Positions 6,169-9,165 of a stretch of DNA of 9,165 bases are shown piece by piece. Under the pieces are notes generated by a model. The model searched no databases and was not told the origin of the DNA. It was given only the letters and a program-made list of their open reading frames with translations. Positions within the stretch are counted from its first letter, which is position 1. Every line of letters starts with the position of its first letter. Source of the stretch: an uncultured Capnocytophaga sp. (GTDB lineage Bacteria > Bacteroidota > Bacteroidia > Flavobacteriales > Flavobacteriaceae); assembly GCA_915070235.1 (NCBI GenBank), contig CAJZFM010000066.1, positions 1 to 9,165 of the forward strand, read 5' to 3'. The position numbers and the translations under genes were made by a program.

Positions 6169-8370
6169 TTAAAATCTAAAATTCAATTGTAGTTCAAAGG
6201 TAAGCGGACGTATGTAAGAACCTGTAACTAAGCTACCTTCAGCATCTTGTATGTTGTCATAAGGGATTTCTGAATTGGCAATACTGGTGGAGGCTCCTGT
6301 CTGGTTGAAGATATTTACCACATTGAAACCAAGGTTTAGGTGCTTGTTGATCTCATACGAAGAGGAGAAGAAGGATTCCCAACGGGGTTCTACAAAGAAC
6401 TGGTTGGTAGGGCTTACATATTGTTTGCTGAAATAGCGGAAGTTAAGTCCGAAACGGAACTTATTGATGCTATACGAAGGGTCTATTTCCATCAGTACCT
6501 TGGAGATACCTGTTACGATATTGTTGTTATAACTGATAGCACGCCCGTTGAACGGATTCGTCCAGCCATAGTTGTTATACTCAGGGTTTTGCAAGGTAAG
6601 TAGGTAGTGCAATTGGAAATTATCAAAAGGCTTGAGTACCATATCGGTAGTCCAACCCACAGTTTTGATGTCGTAATGTACAGAAACCACTTCAGAACGG
6701 GGGCTGTTGCGGTCGGAGATACTTAGGCGGGTTTGGTAATTGTTACGTGTAAGAGTAGATACCTGTGATACCAAGCTGAGCCATTTGTTGTTATAGTAGA
6801 TACCTCCTGCTAAGAAAGGTGTTTTAGTCTTAGCAAAATCAGGGGTATAGGCACCTGAGTAGTTTTCCAATTGGCCGTGTTTTTCCTGATAGGTGAAGTT
6901 AGCCAATAGGCCAAACTCAGGGGTGAGTTTTACCACCGCGCGTAGGTCTCCGTTGAGGTGATACCAGTCGTGGTTAAAAGTAGTAAAAGGTTGGTTTAGC
7001 ACTACATTTGCCCCGCGAGGTTGCAAGCTATAATCACCTTCAAGCTTGTGATACTGGAAGTTAGCTCCATAAGAGAGGTCAAGCCAAGGGGTTGCATTCC
7101 AGCTGTCGGAGGCATAGGCGGTAATCTTAGTTTCATACCCGCTGTGGTATTCTGCTCCTACGTTGTAGTCAAAGAAGGGGTCGGTAGTGCCATCTCGGCG
7201 CAAGATGCGAGGTTGCTTCTCTACAGAGTGAAAGAGGAAAGAACGATCTTGGTGGTAGTTATCTTCCTTGTAGTACTGACCCAATACCCCAAAGCGCCAC
7301 TGGTGGTTGTCCGTTTTTTTCTCTGCCCATAGGCGGGTCATCCAAGTAGTGGTAGGGGTTTTAGGAGAAAGAATCGCGAGCATACGCTGTACATAATCTC
7401 CTGTGTAAGGGGTACCGTCAAGGTAGCTATAACTATCGCTGCCCCTTTTTACAGAGCCTGCTGGTAGTGGAATAAGGGCAGAAGATTCTGCATAGCGAAT
7501 ACGAGTGGAGTGCTTAAAGAACCAATCATTGCCTAAGTTATTCTTACCAAAGAGGTCAAAGGTATGGGAGAAAGACCAAAGTGGGGAATCATTGCCTGTA
7601 TAATTAGCGCGATAAGGCTCACCTGTAAGGGCATTCTTGAGGACGATATACCCATCGCTGATCATATACGAGTCGGTACCGATGCCTATGCCATTGTATT
7701 CGCTTACCTTACCGTCGGTATGATAAATAAAAGGGGCGTAATGATTTATCATTCTTGAACGAGCAAACTTATAACCGAAGTTAATATCGCTTTTCTCATC
7801 AAACTTGTAAGTCAGTACGCCTCTGAATATTTGAGTATCATCAATAAGTCGGGAACCTTTGTGCTTGGCCTCTCCTGGGTCGCCAGTAACCAATGCTCCT
7901 ATAGCATAGTGCCAATGGCTTTGTCCAAAACGGCCGTTGAGATTCACATCGCCTAAGTAATAACCATGGTGGTTACCCTTGAGCATACCCTCTATCTGGG
8001 TCTTGTCGCCGCCTGTCTTGGTATAGGTATTGACTGCATAGCCGAAGTCCCCAATGGTAAGAGTGGATTCGCCTACCGAGATAAGCCCACGCATATTCAA
8101 GCTCTGTGAGGGGCGCCAAGTACGTGAAGGCAACTCAGGCCAAAAATAATACACCACAGGGAGGTCATTCTCCAATACGGTAATACCTCCTACAGAAGAA
8201 GGCAGTCCAATATTTACTTCGCGAGGCCCTGAGTTGGAGGAAGCATTGAGCATTACATTACGGTTTTCCTCGGTATCAGGTGTCTTTTGTTTGGTAGAGA
8301 GACTGTCTTTCTCTTGTGCCATAATTGGTATAGAGAGCAAAGAAAGGAGTAAAAAATAATTACGTTTCAT
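6169..8370 (-). CDS. TonB-dependent outer-membrane receptor (non-SusC size, no N-terminal extension)
   Basis: 733 aa. Signal peptide 1-18 (IMA/Q). A short linker (19-38) is followed by a plug-like stretch of about 39-180, opening with NVMLNASSNSGPREVNIGLP (38-57). The rest is rich in alternating aromatic and polar beta-strands, and the protein ends LQLNFRF, with the C-terminal Phe typical of outer-membrane beta-barrels. The role inferred is energy-coupled import of a ligand, probably an oligosaccharide or glycoside given the enzymes that follow. It lacks the CarboxypepD-regulatory domain common in SusC proteins, is shorter than SusC (about 1000 aa), and has no SusD gene next to it. No clear TonB box was recognised. 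It is the first gene of the operon; the ATG at 8370 lies about 29 nt inside the probable -7 box. An FadL-like or other porin role is less likely. Confidence 0.85.
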   Translation of the reverse strand: MKRNYFLLLSLLSIPIMAQEKDSLSTKQKTPDTEENRNVMLNASSNSGPREVNIGLPSSVGGITVLENDLPVVYYFWPELPSRTWRPSQSLNMRGLISVGESTLTIGDFGYAVNTYTKTGGDKTQIEGMLKGNHHGYYLGDVNLNGRFGQSHWHYAIGALVTGDPGEAKHKGSRLIDDTQIFRGVLTYKFDEKSDINFGYKFARSRMINHYAPFIYHTDGKVSEYNGIGIGTDSYMISDGYIVLKNALTGEPYRANYTGNDSPLWSFSHTFDLFGKNNLGNDWFFKHSTRIRYAESSALIPLPAGSVKRGSDSYSYLDGTPYTGDYVQRMLAILSPKTPTTTWMTRLWAEKKTDNHQWRFGVLGQYYKEDNYHQDRSFLFHSVEKQPRILRRDGTTDPFFDYNVGAEYHSGYETKITAYASDSWNATPWLDLSYGANFQYHKLEGDYSLQPRGANVVLNQPFTTFNHDWYHLNGDLRAVVKLTPEFGLLANFTYQEKHGQLENYSGAYTPDFAKTKTPFLAGGIYYNNKWLSLVSQVSTLTRNNYQTRLSISDRNSPRSEVVSVHYDIKTVGWTTDMVLKPFDNFQLHYLLTLQNPEYNNYGWTNPFNGRAISYNNNIVTGISKVLMEIDPSYSINKFRFGLNFRYFSKQYVSPTNQFFVEPRWESFFSSSYEINKHLNLGFNVVNIFNQTGASTSIANSEIPYDNIQDAEGSLVTGSYIRPLTFELQLNFRF

Positions 8371-8398
8371 ACATTAAAAATTTTATTTTATTTGACCC

Positions 8399-8406
8399 CA
8401 AAAGTA
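8399..8406 (-). promoter_or_regulatory. probable -7 box of the receptor operon promoter
   Basis: On the minus strand these bases read TACTTTTG, an exact fit to the Bacteroidota -7 consensus TAnnTTTG. The ATG lies at 8370, giving a predicted leader of roughly 20-25 nt with no Shine-Dalgarno, which is usual for the phylum. No good TTTG is found about 19 nt upstream (that site reads T-rich), so the -33 element is weak or replaced by an activator. This could fit an inducible promoter. Confidence 0.55.
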
Positions 8407-8433
8407 CAACATTTTTTTGTAATAAAAGAAAAA

Positions 8434-8454
8434 TATACAAAAAAAATTTGTATA
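8434..8454. promoter_or_regulatory. 8-bp palindrome upstream of the operon promoter, candidate operator
   Basis: TATACAAA (8434-8441) and TTTGTATA (8447-8454) are perfect inverted arms around five A residues. The site lies 27-48 nt upstream of the operon -7 box, a plausible place for an activator or repressor dimer, and overlaps where a -33 contact would be bridged. The region is very A/T-rich, so an 8-bp match may be chance. No regulator gene is in the window to test pairing. Confidence 0.3.
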
Positions 8455-8478
8455 AAAAGGAGTTATATGTACGAAATT

Positions 8479-8561
8479 AGTGACAAATTACTAGTGACAA
8501 GTGACAAATTCTACCGTGATATATCAGTTGTTAGTCATTTGTCATTTGTCACTTGTCATTA
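8479..8561. repeat. inverted array of 7-bp units (AGTGACA / GTCATTT) in the divergent intergenic region
   Basis: The left part carries AGTGACA at 8479, 8493 and 8500 with variant AATTACT at 8486, all in a 7-bp register. The right part, 8527-8561, is five consecutive heptads on the other strand orientation: GTTGTTA, then GTCATTT twice, GTCACTT and GTCATTA. TGACAAGTGACAAAT (8495-8509) is perfectly inverted at 8544-8558, with a 34-nt centre. The array overlaps the promoter of the rightward gene. It resembles the repeat at 2201-2281 in period, inverted layout and AGTG core. Confidence 0.85.
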
Positions 8562-8575
8562 TTTCCCTATCTTTG
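8545..8575 (+). promoter_or_regulatory. promoter of the yagU-like gene
   Basis: TTTG at 8545-8548, then exactly 19 nt, then TATCTTTG at 8568-8575. This agrees with the Bacteroidota housekeeping promoter form TTTG-N19-TAnnTTTG. Transcription would start near 8581, leaving a leader of about 15 nt before the ATG at 8596. The -33 TTTG lies at a heptad junction in the repeat array, so the repeat supplies part of the promoter. Confidence 0.75.
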
Positions 8576-8595
8576 CACTCAAAACAAATCATATT

Positions 8596-9162
8596 ATGCA
8601 AACAAATCAAGCTACGTCCCGCAGCCTTGCAAAAGCGTTTGGGAAAGGGGCTTTTATTGGGCTTATTGGGGCTTTTGTCAAGTGGGGTTGGGAAGTGCCC
8701 TTTCCTCCACGCGATCCGAATGTAGGCTTTCCTTACGAGGGAATGACAGGTGCTGTGGTTCATAATGGTGTCTTACAGAGGGTCACCCCTCCACAGGTAT
8801 TCTTGGAACAATTGGGACTGCCCCACGACTGGACTTATATTTTCTCAGGAGTGGAGTTGCCGCTCTCTATCTTTATCGTACATATCCTCTTCTCGGTAGT
8901 CTTTGGAGTGATCTATTGTGTGGGAAGTGTGTATCTGCCTATGATACGTATGTGGTATGGGGCAGTCTTTGCTGTGGTCTCCAACGTGCTGGCACATGTA
9001 GTGGTCATGCCGCTTATAGGACTGGTACCGCCCCTGTCTGAAATACCCTTTGATGAGAACCTCTCCGAGATGCTCGGCCATATCTTCTGGGTATTTGTTA
9101 TGGAAATGGTACTACGTGGAATGGAGAAAAGTGAAAAACAAATAGTGAATAGTGAAAAGTAA
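8596..9162 (+). CDS. yagU: YagU/DUF1440-family inner-membrane protein
   Basis: 188 aa from the ATG at 8596, close to E. coli YagU (about 200 aa). Family hallmarks recalled from YagU: FVKWGWEVPFPPR (residues 27-39; YagU has FVKWGAEVPLPPR), a PPQVFL-x-QLGL stretch (65-75), HILFSVVFGVIYC (96-108), and PLIGLVPP plus ENLSEMLGHIFW in the last third. Hydrophobic segments at about 16-30, 88-112, 118-143 and 160-174 indicate a four-helix membrane protein. In E. coli the gene has been linked to acid tolerance; its molecular role is not known. An upstream in-frame ATG at 8392 would add 68 residues, but that stretch holds the promoter and repeat and has no family match, so 8596 is preferred. The last residues (KSEKQIVNSEK) are encoded by a repeat. 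It is divergent from the operon, with no visible functional link. Confidence 0.88.
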   Translation: MQTNQATSRSLAKAFGKGAFIGLIGAFVKWGWEVPFPPRDPNVGFPYEGMTGAVVHNGVLQRVTPPQVFLEQLGLPHDWTYIFSGVELPLSIFIVHILFSVVFGVIYCVGSVYLPMIRMWYGAVFAVVSNVLAHVVVMPLIGLVPPLSEIPFDENLSEMLGHIFWVFVMEMVLRGMEKSEKQIVNSEK

Positions 9163-9164
9163 TT
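9130..9164 (+). repeat. 7-bp-period repeat overlapping the yagU-like 3' end
   Basis: Five consecutive heptads: AGTGAAA (9130), the divergent AACAAAT (9137), AGTGAAT (9144), AGTGAAA (9151) and AGTAATT (9158). The TAA stop (9160-9162) falls in the last one. The AGTG core and the 7-bp step match the other two arrays in the window. Those arrays have an AGTG arm followed by a CACT arm; here only the AGTG arm is inside the window. Confidence 0.7.
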
Positions 9165-9165
9165 G

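Noticed and set aside
8479..8561. CRISPR array
   Set aside because: The units are only 7 bp, contiguous and inverted about a centre, with no spacers of regular length and no cas gene nearby.
8392..8595. In-frame N-terminal extension of the yagU-like gene starting at 8392
   Set aside because: The stretch carries the promoter (8545-8575) and the heptad array, its translation has no family likeness, and the family normally begins near the ATG at 8596.
8845..9081. 78-codon minus-strand open frame opposite the yagU-like gene
   Set aside because: The yagU-like protein matches its family throughout this stretch, so the opposite frame is a shadow.
1..9165. tRNA, rRNA, insertion sequence or phage genes
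   Set aside because: No cloverleaf-like or rRNA-like stretches, transposase motifs or terminal repeats of an insertion element were seen; protein-coding genes fill nearly the whole window.

Overview
The window looks like a Bacteroidota (Flavobacteriia-type) chromosome. Evidence: two promoter -7 boxes fit the TAnnTTTG consensus of that phylum, leaders lack Shine-Dalgarno sequences and are A/T-rich, and a TonB-dependent outer-membrane receptor is followed by exported carbohydrate-active enzymes. Genus cannot be fixed from sequence alone; Capnocytophaga or a relative is a weak guess.

Positions 8370 down to 1 (minus strand) hold one apparent operon, read in this order: TonB-dependent receptor (6169-8370), DUF1593/Sde182-type protein with a nucleoside-hydrolase-like domain (4622-6145), family 3 glycoside hydrolase (2282-4594), a second nucleoside-hydrolase-like protein (1172-2200), and a GH78-like alpha-L-rhamnosidase-type protein cut by the window edge (1-1157). 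Gaps are 23, 27, 81 and 14 nt. All five products start with a signal peptide, so this reads as an envelope uptake-and-cleavage system for a glycoside: import by the receptor, trimming in the periplasm or at the surface by GH3, GH78-like and nucleoside-hydrolase-like enzymes. No SusD, regulator, transporter or cytoplasmic sugar-catabolism gene is visible, and the substrate is not determined. The 81-nt gap contains a perfect 16-bp inverted repeat built of 7-bp units.

Positions 8371-8595 are a divergent intergenic region. It contains a probable -7 box for the operon, a short palindrome upstream of it, a second inverted array of 7-bp units, and a well-formed promoter for the rightward gene.

Positions 8596-9162 (plus strand) encode a YagU/DUF1440-family inner-membrane protein, whose last codons run into a third 7-bp-period repeat. 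The most unusual signal in the window is this heptad repeat family at three sites. The second is the operon with two different nucleoside-hydrolase-fold exported proteins, one with altered metal-site residues. The third is a shared 32-residue N-terminal segment in two neighbouring, otherwise unrelated enzymes.
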